A stretch of DNA of 64,000 nucleotides from Vibrio sp. RE86 (GCF_013114545.1 NZ_VTXI01000002.1:62001-126000); one strand, 5' to 3'. Counted from the first letter of the stretch, positions 25,619-35,860 are shown. The notes: a model not told the origin generated them from the letters alone. A program made the numbers and translations.

Positions 25619-26284
25619 CTATCCAAAATCCATCGTCAGCAGTAATCGAGGCTCATTGGCGACATTGTTAGGTGAGCGATGCACTAAACCTGTCTCTTCA
25701 TTCCCTTCCCAGCGGGTGCCTTTTAACAGTGCGACATCTCCGCTTGATAGCTGCTTGATATCTGAATCTTGTTGATACAAACCGGATGATGAATCCGGTA
25801 GGCCATTACTACCTTTGCCAAGTTTTGAACGGTCTAGTGCTGTGTTTGGAAGCCATTGTGTTGCGATGCCTTGGTAGGTAGTGACCAATCGGCAAGGCAC
25901 ATGATCAACATGAAAACGAGGACACATCGCACCGTTGAGGGTTGCGAGCCTGACCCCTGCGCTGTCTAGATCAAATAGACAGCAAAACATATCGACGAGT
26001 TGAGCGATGTCGATAAGCAGAGAAACAGGGGCTTTGCCGTCAAATGTGTAGTCTAGAGATTCGAAAGCGTTTTCTGGAGAGAGGGTGACTGATTTGCTTA
26101 GCTCTGGGTTTTCAGCGATGAACTGCGAAATCGCATCGACGGTGTCTGGTTCAAAGTCTCGTTGCCAGACGGCGATATTGGTATCAGGTTGGTAGATATC
26201 ACTGAGGGCCGTTGCCTCTTGGCCTATGCTGGCATGTGTTTTATCGATTATATCGATGTCAAAAGATTCGGCTAAAGCAGTCAC
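25619..26284 (-). CDS. DUF1826-family protein, probably zinc-responsive
   Basis: This 221-residue cytoplasmic protein matches the DUF1826 family by its overall pattern (MCPRFHVDHVPCRLVTTYQG at about residues 122-141 with Cys/His clusters, and the C-terminal LLKGTRWEGNE segment followed by HRSPN). The Cys-His-Asp-His set resembles a metal site. It begins with GTG behind GGGAGG. A Zur-box-like site lies 57 bases upstream, fitting a role under zinc starvation. The biochemical function is not known to me. Confidence 0.75.
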   Translation of the reverse strand: MTALAESFDIDIIDKTHASIGQEATALSDIYQPDTNIAVWQRDFEPDTVDAISQFIAENPELSKSVTLSPENAFESLDYTFDGKAPVSLLIDIAQLVDMFCCLFDLDSAGVRLATLNGAMCPRFHVDHVPCRLVTTYQGIATQWLPNTALDRSKLGKGSNGLPDSSSGLYQQDSDIKQLSSGDVALLKGTRWEGNEETGLVHRSPNNVANEPRLLLTMDFG

Positions 26285-26340
26285 GAGTAACCTCCCAAAT
26301 AATAGGTGTCTTAAGGTTAGATGTATAAGTTTAATGTGAT

Positions 26341-26353
26341 GTTATATCATAAC
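26341..26353 (-). promoter_or_regulatory. Zur-box-like operator upstream of the DUF1826 gene
   Basis: GTTATATCATAAC is one base from GTTATANTATAAC. It lies 57 bases before the GTG start of the DUF1826 gene. Confidence 0.68.
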
Positions 26354-26574
26354 AATTAACGAGAGCAAAACTGTATGGGGGAGGTTATGTATTGGACTGA
26401 AGAAGTCACGGCACGTTTTCAATAAATCGAAACAACTGGCGGAAAGATGATTACAGAAAATGATGTTTATGATGCTGATATCATAAAATCGTTTTCCCTC
26501 TCGGTATTTAGTTAACCATTGAGTTAGGGTTATCTTCCTATTTGCTTTACCTAACTCTAAATGAAGGACACCAA

Positions 26575-26802
26575 ATGCTGACAACTAAAGAAACCCAGCA
26601 CTGCACTCAATGTGATGCGAAAACAACACACATTGTTGTCTTGGTTCGTGATGAACCGAAGCAGAACAGTTTCTCCGACTTTTTGGGTGGGTTAATTAAA
26701 AGCTCAGCAGTGGGTGCGTTTGAAGCCAGCATGGATGACTTCCAGCGTCATAGCATTTGTGAACAATGTGGTAAGAAAACCATCAATGATAACCTTACCT
26801 AG
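26575..26802 (+). CDS. Small zinc-ribbon-like protein
   Basis: This 75-residue protein carries two CxxC knuckles, C10/C13 and C62/C65, that could hold one zinc as a ribbon, with a polar middle region between them. The ATG follows AAGGA by six bases. No family name can be given with confidence. It is divergent from the DUF1826 gene and 291 bases from it, so sharing the Zur-like site is uncertain. Confidence 0.7.
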   Translation: MLTTKETQHCTQCDAKTTHIVVLVRDEPKQNSFSDFLGGLIKSSAVGAFEASMDDFQRHSICEQCGKKTINDNLT

Positions 26803-26863
26803 TTCCGCGATTAGCGGAGTGAAAAAGCTGTAATTTTATCTTTTGAGCTTAAGATAATTAAAC

Positions 26864-27211
26864 CTAGAGACTTAGAATGAGGCAGGCCAAAAAGGCAGGA
26901 ACACCAGCAACCATCAGTTTGATGCAAAAGAGACTATTCTCAGAAAAACGCTTGTCATCGACTTCATCGGCCACGGTTCTGTCTACCATGGAGTCAGCAA
27001 CGCGATCCTCTTTGTCAGCAGAAGCGCTGAACCCTCCAAGCGGGGGATACATGAAAAACAGTGCGGCGGTACCCCACAGAAGCATCACCATAAAAAACGC
27101 ATAATCTGATAAGAAGTTAAGCCCGAAGAACCCCGTCGACACTTCCAAACCAATCACAATTGCAGCCGCTATCAAATTGCTGATAAGAGTAAATTTAATC
27201 AGTTCAAACAT
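26864..27211 (-). CDS. Small membrane protein, unknown function
   Basis: This 115-residue protein has three strongly hydrophobic segments (about residues 5-25, 37-58, 95-113) joined by an acidic central loop (SADKEDRVADSMVDRTVADEV). The ATG has AAGGAA seven bases upstream. I do not recognise the family. Confidence 0.65.
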   Translation of the reverse strand: MFELIKFTLISNLIAAAIVIGLEVSTGFFGLNFLSDYAFFMVMLLWGTAALFFMYPPLGGFSASADKEDRVADSMVDRTVADEVDDKRFSENSLFCIKLMVAGVPAFLACLILSL

Positions 27212-27390
27212 GTCATTTCCTTGTTGGGTAACGCTTCGACACGGCGAATACTAGAGTATCTCTGTCATGGTGTACACTCTTGTCGTCGCAGTTGAGAAGA
27301 AACCTGAGCCGGAGTCGATATAATTTGATATTGGCTAAAGTGGCGGTGGCGCTCATTACGTAAAGTAAGCGGGTACAAAGGAGAGTAGAT

Positions 27391-28272
27391 GTGAAGATTG
27401 AAGACTTAAAGTTGTTTGTAAAAGTGGTGGAGCTTGGGAGCTTCACTGCTGCGGCGAATGCCCTTGATTTGCCTCGTGCGAACGTGAGCCGCAGAATCAA
27501 TGAGCTTGAGTCGACTCTCAATACCTCTTTGTTCCACCGCACCACTCGCAGCCTTTCACTGACCAATCAGGGGGCGATCTACTACGAGGAGCTAATCAAA
27601 GCGCTCGAAATGTTCGACAATGCAGGCCAAGCCATTAAGCGTGATAGTGGCGTTGTGAAAGGAAAGGTGAAGCTCGGTATCTTGCCTGAAACCCATGATT
27701 TGCTGCAGCCAATACTGTTTGAATTTCTTGATCGCTATCCAGAAGTCGAACTGGATGTACGAGTTATTCAAAATGGCTTTATCGACATGTACCAGCAAGG
27801 GCTGGATATTGCATTTCATGGCGGCGAATTGATGGATTCAGATTTGGTTGCACGAAAAGTCCTGTTGCTCGATCGTTGCTTGGTAGCCTCTCCAGATTAT
27901 TTAAACCAATATGGCACTCCAACGTGTGTTGAGCAACTCACACAGCATCAGGCTTTGTGTTTCCGCTGGCCAACCGGAGAGGTAGACCAGTTTTGGCACT
28001 TCTCACAACAAACCATTAAGGTGGATTCGAAGCTCATCGCCAACAGTGTCGCGTTTTTAAAAGATGCGTCTATTGCGGCAAGAGGGATCTGCTTCTTACC
28101 TAAAATTTTGGTGCAGAACCAACTGGCCAGTGGAGAGCTCGTTCATATCTTACCCGAGTCTCAAACCAAGTCGGAGCATGGTTACTTGCTCTACCCGCAA
28201 CCTAAAACACTCAGTCACGTGAGTCGTTTATTGATCGAATTCTTATTACAAGAGATTCCAAAACTCAGCTAA
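27391..28272 (+). CDS. LysR-family regulator (probable RND operon regulator)
   Basis: This 293-residue LysR-type regulator has the N-terminal helix-turn-helix (residues 1-60; GSFTAAANALDLPRANVSRRINELE) and a substrate-binding domain after it. The start is GTG behind GGAGAG. It lies just before, and co-directional with, the RND efflux operon, so it may control it. The ligand is unknown. Confidence 0.88.
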   Translation: MKIEDLKLFVKVVELGSFTAAANALDLPRANVSRRINELESTLNTSLFHRTTRSLSLTNQGAIYYEELIKALEMFDNAGQAIKRDSGVVKGKVKLGILPETHDLLQPILFEFLDRYPEVELDVRVIQNGFIDMYQQGLDIAFHGGELMDSDLVARKVLLLDRCLVASPDYLNQYGTPTCVEQLTQHQALCFRWPTGEVDQFWHFSQQTIKVDSKLIANSVAFLKDASIAARGICFLPKILVQNQLASGELVHILPESQTKSEHGYLLYPQPKTLSHVSRLLIEFLLQEIPKLS

Positions 28273-28376
28273 GTGGAACCTATTGTCACAATATTCGTGA
28301 CAGTCAGTCTTGTGAACAGCGGATTATTTGAACGGTGTTCAATTATAGAATAGCGCCAACAATATGGAGCTATTAT

Positions 28377-29459
28377 ATGAACAGATTCTCTTCACTCTCT
28401 ATCATAGTCGGGTTAGCCATTGGGTTAACTGGCTGCAATCAGGCTCAAATTATTGAGCAACCTCAGGTGAGCCAAAAAACGCTTCAAGTCGTTGAGTTGG
28501 CTGATTCTCAATCGTTAAGTGCAAAGCATTTTAGTGGCGTTGTACATTCTCAAGAAACGGCGGGTTTGGCTTTCCGTGTTCCGGGAACGATTACACACAT
28601 TCACGTGAAAAAAGGTCAGAGTGTAGAGAAAGGCCAGCTTATCGCGCAGTTGGATCCTCATGATTATCAAGTGGCGCTCGAAGAGCTTCAAGCCAAAAAG
28701 CTGGAAGCTGAATCAGCACACAAGCTGGCGAAAGCGGAACTCAAGCGGATTAAACAGGCTACGCAAGATGACGCCATCGCGAGTGTGAATTTAGATCGAG
28801 CAATCAGTGGTTATGAACGCAGCTTATCGGCCATCAAGGTGGTGGATAAAAACATTCAGCGCTCAAAAGACACTTTGAGATACACCGAGCTTCGCGCTCC
28901 ATTTGATGGCGTGATAGGACGAGTGGATTACGATGCACATGAGCAAGTGCTACCGGGTATTTCAGTGGCAACGTTGCAAGATAATATGCAGCTTGAAGTG
29001 GAGGTCGATGTACCAGAAAGCCTGATTGAAGATTTTGCTATCGGGCAAACAGGCGCAGTCTCTTGGTATCAATCTAAAACGGCTCTGAATGCACAGGTGA
29101 CCGAGATTGCTCCGTTGCCACATTTGATTAAGCAAACCTACACGGTGACCTACCGAATTGATGGGGCTGCTCAAATGCTGTTCCCCGGAAAAGCAGTGTC
29201 GGTGACTACGCAGTTAAGCACAATGCAAAATGCCTACTGTGTGCCATATTCAGCCCTAATCGGTGAAAAACAAGATATGCACGTCAATCTTGTTCGAGCG
29301 CATACCGTGGTGTCGACCCCCGTTGAGTTGCAGTCACTGGATGCGTACCAAGCGTGCGTGAAAGGAGAGATGCAAAACGGCGATTATGTTGTTGTGAGTG
29401 GTAGTCATTATCTTTCCGATGGCGATCGAGCCGATAAAATCGTTGTACGAGTTCAGTAG
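28377..29459 (+). CDS. RND efflux periplasmic adaptor, lipoprotein
   Basis: This 360-residue membrane fusion protein has a lipoprotein signal (LTGC lipobox near residue 20), a lipoyl half (IAQLDPHDYQVALEELQAKK), a coiled hairpin (about 85-150) and the barrel domain. It bridges the inner-membrane pump and outer-membrane channel. The ATG at 28377 has GGAG seven bases upstream and gives a proper signal peptide. It is followed by the RND pump gene with nine bases between. Confidence 0.92.
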   Translation: MNRFSSLSIIVGLAIGLTGCNQAQIIEQPQVSQKTLQVVELADSQSLSAKHFSGVVHSQETAGLAFRVPGTITHIHVKKGQSVEKGQLIAQLDPHDYQVALEELQAKKLEAESAHKLAKAELKRIKQATQDDAIASVNLDRAISGYERSLSAIKVVDKNIQRSKDTLRYTELRAPFDGVIGRVDYDAHEQVLPGISVATLQDNMQLEVEVDVPESLIEDFAIGQTGAVSWYQSKTALNAQVTEIAPLPHLIKQTYTVTYRIDGAAQMLFPGKAVSVTTQLSTMQNAYCVPYSALIGEKQDMHVNLVRAHTVVSTPVELQSLDAYQACVKGEMQNGDYVVVSGSHYLSDGDRADKIVVRVQ

Positions 29460-29468
29460 GGAATTTTC

Positions 29469-32400
29469 ATGATCAAACTTGCTGAATTTGCTATTCGTCA
29501 GCGAACCTTTCTGCTGTTCTTTACCGCATTAAGTGTCATTGCTGGAATCTACTCTTACTTCGATTTGGGTAAATTGGAAGACCCAAGCTTTACGGTAAAA
29601 ACAGCCGTTGTTGTGACTTTGTATCCGGGTGCATCCGCACAAGAAGTGGAAGCTCAAGTGACTGATACGATTGAAACGAAACTGCAAGAGATGGGCGAAC
29701 TCAATCGCTTGCGCTCGCTTTCTCGTCCGGGCATGTCGATGGTGTTTGTCGATCTCAAAGAGAGTCTCAATTCTGAAGGACTTCCTCAGCAGTGGGATTT
29801 ACTGCGTCGCAAAGTTGATGACGTGAAGCTGTTATTGCCGTCGACCGCGCAGCTTACCCTAGTGCAAGACGAATTCTCGGAAGTGTATGGCATGCTTTTC
29901 GCGGTTCATGGCGAAGATGCTAAACCTGAAGAGCTGCGCCGTTATGCAGAAGATCTTCAACGACGTATTAAAACGGTAAAAGGCATTAAAAAAGTCGAGC
30001 TTCATGGCGTTCAACCTCGCGTGGTATACATCGACATGCCAGACGAAAGGCTGGCGCAATATGGCCTTTCAACCGCTCAGGTTTGGAGCCAGTTAAACAG
30101 TCGCAACATGACCTTTGAAGCGGGCAAATTTGATACTGGCCGAGAGCGTGTTCGTATTGCTCAAAGCAGTGAATTTCAGTCACTCGATGATGTGCGCAAC
30201 CTTGTGATTAAAGGTGGCGTTAGCGAACTCGGTACTGGCTTGATTCGTCTAGGGGATATTGCAGATGTCTCGATGGGCTATCAGAGGCCAGCGTTGACCG
30301 AAAACCGCTACAATGGTGAACAGTCGGTGACTCTTGCGGTGAGTCCTGTTCAAGGTATTAACGTGGTGTCATTAGGCGATACGATCCGTACAATCATCGA
30401 CGAATATCAAGCGAGCTTACCTCTGGGTGTTGAGATCTCGACTGTTGCTTATCAGCCAGATGAAGTGCAGAAATCGATTGATGATTTCGTCGGAAACCTC
30501 GCGGAAAGTGTCGGCATTGTCTTTGTTGTACTGCTTGTCTTTATGGGCTTTAAGAGTGCGACCATTGTTGGCGGTAGCTTACTGCTCACCATTCTATTAA
30601 CCTTGATTTACATGAATGTGATGAGCATTGACCTTCACAGAGTCTCTCTAGGTACCTTCATTTTGGCGCTAGGCATGCTGGTGGATAACGCCATTGTGAT
30701 CACTGATATGATGATCGCTAAACTCAACAAAGGCATCGAACGTACTGAAGCCGCGATTGAGTCGGTAAAAGAGACGGCCATTCCGCTGCTTGGCGCAACC
30801 ATTATTGCCATTATGGGCGCGAGTCCGGTGCTGTTTTCTAAAACCGACGCGGCTGAATTTGCGGGGTCAGTGTTCTATATCATTGCCTCTTCATTGCTAC
30901 TCTCTTGGCTGGTTGCCATGACCTTTACCACGCTTATGTGCTGGCTGTTCATCAAACCAAGCAAAGGGGATGCTAGCAATAAGATGGTTCGCTACAAGCA
31001 GTGGGTGAGCTGGACGGTAGATAATCCAGCTAAGGCTCTAAGTGGTTTGATTCCATTGATTGTCCTGACGGCGTTTGCGGTGCCGTACATCTCAATCAAC
31101 TTTATCCCTCAATCTGATCGACCAATCGTGTTCTTTGACTATTGGCTGCCGAACGGAGCGAAAGTTGAGCAAACCTCAGCAGACATGCAAAAGATGGAAG
31201 AGTGGTTACTTGAGCAGCCTGAAGTGGTGTCAATTTCATCCTCAGTAGGTGCGAGTGTGCCACGTTTCTCGGTGACAGTTGAACCCGAGCCGCTTGATCC
31301 TGCTTACGGCCAAATCCTAATCAATACAACCAATTATCACGCTATCTCAAGCTTGGTTGCCCGAGGTGACGAGTGGGTAAAAGCAGAGTTCCCGAATGCT
31401 GAGCCTCGCTTTAGATCGCTCAAACTTGCGACGACCGATAAGTATTCAGTTGAAGCCAGATTCTCTGGACCAGACGAAGTGGTATTACATCAATTAGCGG
31501 CACAGGCGAAAGCCATTATGTCGACGCACCCAGATGCAAAATACGTGCGTGATGATTGGCGCCAGCAGAGTAAAACGCTTCAGCCGATCATCAATCAAGA
31601 TAAGGCTCGCCGAGCGGGAATTAATCGTGCAGACATTGCGTTTGCTCTGAAACGTGCCTCTGATGGTATGCCTCTTGGTCAAATGAACCTCAATGATGAA
31701 CTCATCCCGATTCAACTTCGTGGCTCTGAGCAGACCATGGCATCGCTAGAAACATTGCCCGTGAAGTCGTTGTTGGGAGTACATTCTGTGCCGCTTGGTC
31801 AAGTCGTCGATGGATTCGAGTTGGCGGCCGAAGAGAGCATGATTTGGCGACGTGACCGTGTGAAAACCATTACGGCGCAGGCAGGAGTGAGCCGCGAAAC
31901 CACTCCGGCACGAGTGCGTAATGCAATCAAAGACCGAATTGAAGCGATTGAATTGCCACCAGGTTACTCGATGGAGTGGGGCGGTGAGTATTACGACGAG
32001 CACAAGGCAGTATCAGACATTCTTAAACAACTGCCTAAGGCGATGTTGATTATGGTGATCATCTTAGTCGCCATGTTCAATGCCTTTAAGCAGCCTGTGA
32101 TCATCTTATCGACCATTCCACTGGCAGCCACCGGGGCGACGTTTGCACTGCTGGCGTTTGATAAGCCATTCGGTTTTATGGCTCTGATTGGTGCTATTAC
32201 CTTGATGGGGATGATCATTAAAAACGGCATTGTCTTGATGGATCAAATCGAGCTAGAACGAGCAAATGGCCGAGCGCTATCGGACGCGATTAAAGAAGCG
32301 ACGATCAACCGTACCATGGCTATTTCTATGGGCGCTCTTACAACGGCATTGGGGATGATTCCGCTGCTGAGCGATCTGCTGTTCGACCAAATGGCCGCGA

Positions 32401-32531
32401 CGATTATTGGTGGTTTGGCTGCCGCGACCGTTTTGTCACTGTTTGTAATGCCAGCGTTATATCGTCTGGCTTACAAAGAGAAGCCGCAGCCGCATAATAA
32501 CGTTCGTATCAACCAACCACAGCAAGCTTAG
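29469..32531 (+). CDS. RND efflux pump (AcrB/HAE1-like)
   Basis: This 1020-residue proton-driven inner-membrane pump has the RND layout of two six-helix halves with large periplasmic loops. It has the membrane motif GTFILALGMLVDNAIVITDMM with the acidic residues for proton relay in helix 4, and the later IIKNGIVLMDQIELERANGR repeat. It should export drugs or other hydrophobic or toxic compounds via the adaptor and the outer-membrane factor downstream. The substrate cannot be predicted. Confidence 0.95.
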   Translation: MIKLAEFAIRQRTFLLFFTALSVIAGIYSYFDLGKLEDPSFTVKTAVVVTLYPGASAQEVEAQVTDTIETKLQEMGELNRLRSLSRPGMSMVFVDLKESLNSEGLPQQWDLLRRKVDDVKLLLPSTAQLTLVQDEFSEVYGMLFAVHGEDAKPEELRRYAEDLQRRIKTVKGIKKVELHGVQPRVVYIDMPDERLAQYGLSTAQVWSQLNSRNMTFEAGKFDTGRERVRIAQSSEFQSLDDVRNLVIKGGVSELGTGLIRLGDIADVSMGYQRPALTENRYNGEQSVTLAVSPVQGINVVSLGDTIRTIIDEYQASLPLGVEISTVAYQPDEVQKSIDDFVGNLAESVGIVFVVLLVFMGFKSATIVGGSLLLTILLTLIYMNVMSIDLHRVSLGTFILALGMLVDNAIVITDMMIAKLNKGIERTEAAIESVKETAIPLLGATIIAIMGASPVLFSKTDAAEFAGSVFYIIASSLLLSWLVAMTFTTLMCWLFIKPSKGDASNKMVRYKQWVSWTVDNPAKALSGLIPLIVLTAFAVPYISINFIPQSDRPIVFFDYWLPNGAKVEQTSADMQKMEEWLLEQPEVVSISSSVGASVPRFSVTVEPEPLDPAYGQILINTTNYHAISSLVARGDEWVKAEFPNAEPRFRSLKLATTDKYSVEARFSGPDEVVLHQLAAQAKAIMSTHPDAKYVRDDWRQQSKTLQPIINQDKARRAGINRADIAFALKRASDGMPLGQMNLNDELIPIQLRGSEQTMASLETLPVKSLLGVHSVPLGQVVDGFELAAEESMIWRRDRVKTITAQAGVSRETTPARVRNAIKDRIEAIELPPGYSMEWGGEYYDEHKAVSDILKQLPKAMLIMVIILVAMFNAFKQPVIILSTIPLAATGATFALLAFDKPFGFMALIGAITLMGMIIKNGIVLMDQIELERANGRALSDAIKEATINRTMAISMGALTTALGMIPLLSDLLFDQMAATIIGGLAAATVLSLFVMPALYRLAYKEKPQPHNNVRINQPQQA

Positions 32532-32540
32532 GAGCTGGAA

Positions 32541-34019
32541 ATGACTATACGTAAACTACAGCTTAATAAGGCGTTAAAGCTATCATCGATTGCGCTTGCT
32601 TTGGTGTTAACTGGATGTGCAGTAGGGCCTAACTATACCGAACCAACGGTATCGATGGCGGAAAGTTACCTCTACTCTGACAGCCAAGAATTGGCCGACA
32701 ATGATTATTGGTGGATGCATTTCAATGACCAAACGCTCGATACCATGGTCATGGATGTTCAGCGCCAAAACATTCCGCTGCAAATGGCGGCCAAACGTAT
32801 CAACATGGCCAACAGCTATAAGTCAGTGGTTGAATCATTTAAAGTTCCAACCATTAATGTTGGCGCGGGATACTACAACTACCAACTAAGCAAAAATGAC
32901 TCCTTACTTGGCCCTGCCCTTAACCCACTAGGAGAGAGCGTAGCCTCACTGCCGCCTCAGTTGTCTAATGCCACCGTGTTAGACAATCAACATGACGGTG
33001 GTTTTGTTGGCGCGTCCATTGCTTGGGAGATGGACTTGTTCGGACGCTTGGACCGTCAAGCCAACGCTGCGGCTATTCGTGTCGAACAAGCCGAGATTTA
33101 TCAAAGCGGATTAACCACTTTGATTACCGCAGATCTCGTCCACAATTACCTGCAATATCGAGGTGCTGAAGAGAGAACTGCGTTGGTACAAGCTAACTTA
33201 GTTGACCAGAAAAAGACTCTCCAATTGGTCGAGAAAGTGGTCAGCAGCGGTTATGGCTCGGAGCTCGACTTAGCGCAAGCCAAAGCCATGTTATCGGCAA
33301 CTCAATCTTTGTTGCCTCAGCTAGAGATTGCTCAACAAGTCCACAAGCAGCGGATCGCAACGCTCCTCGGTGAGCCGCTATCTCAGGTAGATATTCGACT
33401 TGCTCAGTCGCAAGGTTTGCCTCAGATGGAAGGGATGATTCCAGTAGGCTTACCTTCTGACTTATTAAAGCGTCGCCCTGATATTCGCTTAGCGGAGCGT
33501 GAAATGGCGGCCATTAACGAAGAAGTCGCATCAAGCATCGCGAATCGTTATCCAAAATTCTTCTTAACAGGCGCACCAGGCGTATCAGCTAGTGATTTCG
33601 ATGATCTGTTCAGCAGTGATTCTTTTGGCTGGGCTGGGTCAGTTGGTGTTAGTTGGAACGTATTCGATGGTGGCAGAGGCGACGCCTTAGTGGAGTTGAA
33701 CCAAGCGCGATTTGATAGCGCAGCGCTCGGTTATCAGCATGCAGTGGACTCGGCATTTACGGAGGTCGACTCGATGCTCTTCGCTTATGGTCGAAGCCAA
33801 GAAAACCAACGCCATATTGATGATGCTTTAGCGTCATCTGAAAAAGCCGTCAGTAAAGCGAAGTCGTTATATAAAGCTGGCCTAATCGATCATCTTTCGG
33901 TGTTGGATGCTCAGCGTCAGAACCGCATGATGGAGGACAGACAATTGGCGGCCAGATTGCAAACTGCTCAGGTGACGGTTGGTGTGTATAAAGCATTAGG
34001 CGGTGATTGGGTGCTCTAA
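32541..34019 (+). CDS. Outer-membrane efflux factor (OprM/NodT-type lipoprotein)
   Basis: This 492-residue protein has a lipoprotein signal (LTGCAVGPNYTEP at residues 24-36, characteristic of the NodT/OprM class) and the repeated alpha-barrel halves of TolC-like channels (SYKSVVESFKVPTINVGAGYY, RRPDIRLAEREM). It completes the tripartite pump with the two upstream genes. It sits nine bases after the pump gene. Confidence 0.94.
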   Translation: MTIRKLQLNKALKLSSIALALVLTGCAVGPNYTEPTVSMAESYLYSDSQELADNDYWWMHFNDQTLDTMVMDVQRQNIPLQMAAKRINMANSYKSVVESFKVPTINVGAGYYNYQLSKNDSLLGPALNPLGESVASLPPQLSNATVLDNQHDGGFVGASIAWEMDLFGRLDRQANAAAIRVEQAEIYQSGLTTLITADLVHNYLQYRGAEERTALVQANLVDQKKTLQLVEKVVSSGYGSELDLAQAKAMLSATQSLLPQLEIAQQVHKQRIATLLGEPLSQVDIRLAQSQGLPQMEGMIPVGLPSDLLKRRPDIRLAEREMAAINEEVASSIANRYPKFFLTGAPGVSASDFDDLFSSDSFGWAGSVGVSWNVFDGGRGDALVELNQARFDSAALGYQHAVDSAFTEVDSMLFAYGRSQENQRHIDDALASSEKAVSKAKSLYKAGLIDHLSVLDAQRQNRMMEDRQLAARLQTAQVTVGVYKALGGDWVL

Positions 34020-34043
34020 CAATAAACGCAATTGCCCCAGAAT

Positions 34044-34070
34044 AAGCCCAGTGGATCCCGCTGGGCTTTT
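34044..34070 (+). terminator. Intrinsic terminator of the RND operon
   Basis: AAGCCCAG and CTGGGCTT form the stem, followed by TTTT. It lies about 25 bases after the outer-membrane factor stop. Confidence 0.8.
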
Positions 34071-34221
34071 ATTCATTAAGTTTAAATGACCGTCATCTAT
34101 ACTGCAGGCCTATACTTGATCTATAAAACAAATTTATAAATTGTTTGTGATTTATACTTTGTTACATGTTAGAAACGTTTTGACTTCATGGATCGAGTTG
34201 TAAAAGGTAGCAGTAAGCGTG

Positions 34222-34794
34222 ATGAAAAAGAGTGGTTTTACGTTAATCGAGTTAGTGGTTGTTATTGTTATTCTGGGTATCCTCGCTGTTGTGGCTGCGC
34301 CGCGTTTTCTTAATTTGCAAGAGTCAGCGCGTGAAGCTGTACTTGAAGGTATCGCGGGTGCGATGGAGAGTGCGATCACTCAGGTAAATGCAAAAGCGGC
34401 TATCGCTGGTTTAACCCCAAGTGATTCTAACCCAACAGCGGGCTCAGGCAGCTCAGCGCAGGATGATTACATTATCGATTTTGGCATTGGTGAAGTTGAA
34501 GTTGACTGGGGCGCACTTTGCCCAGAAAGTATCGGTGAGTCGGCTGATGGCTTGACCATGCTCGACTTTCTTACCTTAGGAACAACGGATGACTTGACGA
34601 CAGCGATCGGCAATCGTCATACCGTGATTGGCTTCGAGCATGACTTTTCAGCTCAAGATCTTGGGTCGAACCTCATCGAGGTATTACCTGCGGGTTGCTA
34701 CGTTATCTATGACTCATTTGGTGGTCGTGCAGGAGCAACGTGTCCTGCTGATGGCTGCGTCTGCACTGTGCGAATTGAAAACACCAACTGCTAG
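34222..34794 (+). CDS. Type IV prepilin-like protein (orphan, MSHA-type)
   Basis: This 190-residue protein begins [21 protein letters not shown]. It is a class III signal with the cleavage glycine, Phe+1 and Glu+5 that a prepilin peptidase needs. The C-terminal part has five cysteines (GCYVIYDS ... CPADGCVC) that could form disulfides. No pilus assembly gene is nearby. It may be an accessory pilin of the MSHA or another type IV system encoded elsewhere. The ATG at 34222 was preferred over the GTG immediately before it. Confidence 0.88.
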   Translation: MKKSGFTLIELVVVIVILGILAVVAAPRFLNLQESAREAVLEGIAGAMESAITQVNAKAAIAGLTPSDSNPTAGSGSSAQDDYIIDFGIGEVEVDWGALCPESIGESADGLTMLDFLTLGTTDDLTTAIGNRHTVIGFEHDFSAQDLGSNLIEVLPAGCYVIYDSFGGRAGATCPADGCVCTVRIENTNC

Positions 34795-34815
34795 CGGTGA
34801 GACTTCCAACTCAAA

Positions 34816-35415
34816 CTACGCTTTCTCAACAATCAAATAAGTATGAAGTTCTGGATGTTGGTCAAACTCCAAATGTCTGATTTTGCATCCCAGTTCGATG
34901 AATAGGCTCAAAAAACCTTGAGTTCCAAGGGAAGAATAGTAGACCTCTGGCCCCATGAAATCATCTTTGTGGTCGCCCTCCGAGTCTGTGCCTCCGAATG
35001 AAAAGATAAAAATACCACCAGAGTTAAGACTGTCGACGATCTTAGTAATCACAGGTCGTTGTTTAGCAAGTGGGATATGCCAGATGCTGTCCCATGCAGT
35101 GATGAAATCATACTGACTGTCTAACGTGTGTTCACAAATATCAGCTTGAATAAAATCGATATCAGGACGTTTTTCTTTCGCTAACTTCAGCATTTCAGAA
35201 GAGACATCTAAGCCTGATACCTGAAACCCTTCTTCTGACAGCAAGTCAATAAATCGGCATGTACAGCCACAGCCTATTTCTAACGCTTGCCCTTTATGGC
35301 TGACAAATTTTAGTGCCCGTTTGTGAGCGTCGATGCCATTGTTCATATTGAACTCATCGCGCTGCCAAATATGGGTAATCTGATCGTAAGCTTTGCCGAT
35401 GTCACTAGGGTTCAT
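34816..35415 (-). CDS. Class I SAM-dependent methyltransferase
   Basis: This 199-residue methyltransferase has motif I ALEIGCGCTCRFIDLL (about residues 41-56), the acidic motif SGLDVSSEML and a central DFITAWDSIWHIP. No substrate-specific domain is visible. It converges with the pilin gene and is 21 bases from its stop. Substrate unknown. Confidence 0.85.
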   Translation of the reverse strand: MNPSDIGKAYDQITHIWQRDEFNMNNGIDAHKRALKFVSHKGQALEIGCGCTCRFIDLLSEEGFQVSGLDVSSEMLKLAKEKRPDIDFIQADICEHTLDSQYDFITAWDSIWHIPLAKQRPVITKIVDSLNSGGIFIFSFGGTDSEGDHKDDFMGPEVYYSSLGTQGFLSLFIELGCKIRHLEFDQHPELHTYLIVEKA

Positions 35416-35674
35416 CGAATTCTTCCTTGTGTCTATGTTGTGGCTGGTTCAGCGCAAACGATAGTTTGTTGGTTGATAGATACTATAAACTGCGCAGTTC
35501 GATTTGTACTGTTTTTTATGCTAATCAGTTACATAACGACGAACAAGTTTTTGGTAACTCGAGATAGAGCCTAAACACTTTACGCCTTATCCTTTTTCGT
35601 TCTTATGAGTAACTAACAAAATAATCAATAAGGACTAAAATTACAGGGTGCTTAACGTGTTTCTGGAGGTAGGC

Positions 35675-35860
35675 ATGGACGTTCTTATCCAATTTGATCA
35701 GGAAGGCTTGTACCAAAATAATCCGTGGGATGTGCCGATTCCTTATCGGAAAGGCGCGGTTCTATCGGTGAATCCGCTCTCAGCTATGGTCTTGATTGAT
35801 CAAAACCAAGCCCATCTCTATGACGAAAATAGTGAGCGAAGAATGAACCTAGAAAGCTAG
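35675..35860 (+). CDS. Small 61-residue hypothetical protein
   Basis: The ATG at 35675 has GGAGGTAGGC in front of it; an in-frame ATG nine codons earlier has no such site. The product (MDVLIQFDQEGLYQNNPWDV at its start) is hydrophilic and has no signal peptide. I do not recognise it. Its stop lies inside a hairpin that acts as terminator. Confidence 0.65.
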   Translation: MDVLIQFDQEGLYQNNPWDVPIPYRKGAVLSVNPLSAMVLIDQNQAHLYDENSERRMNLES

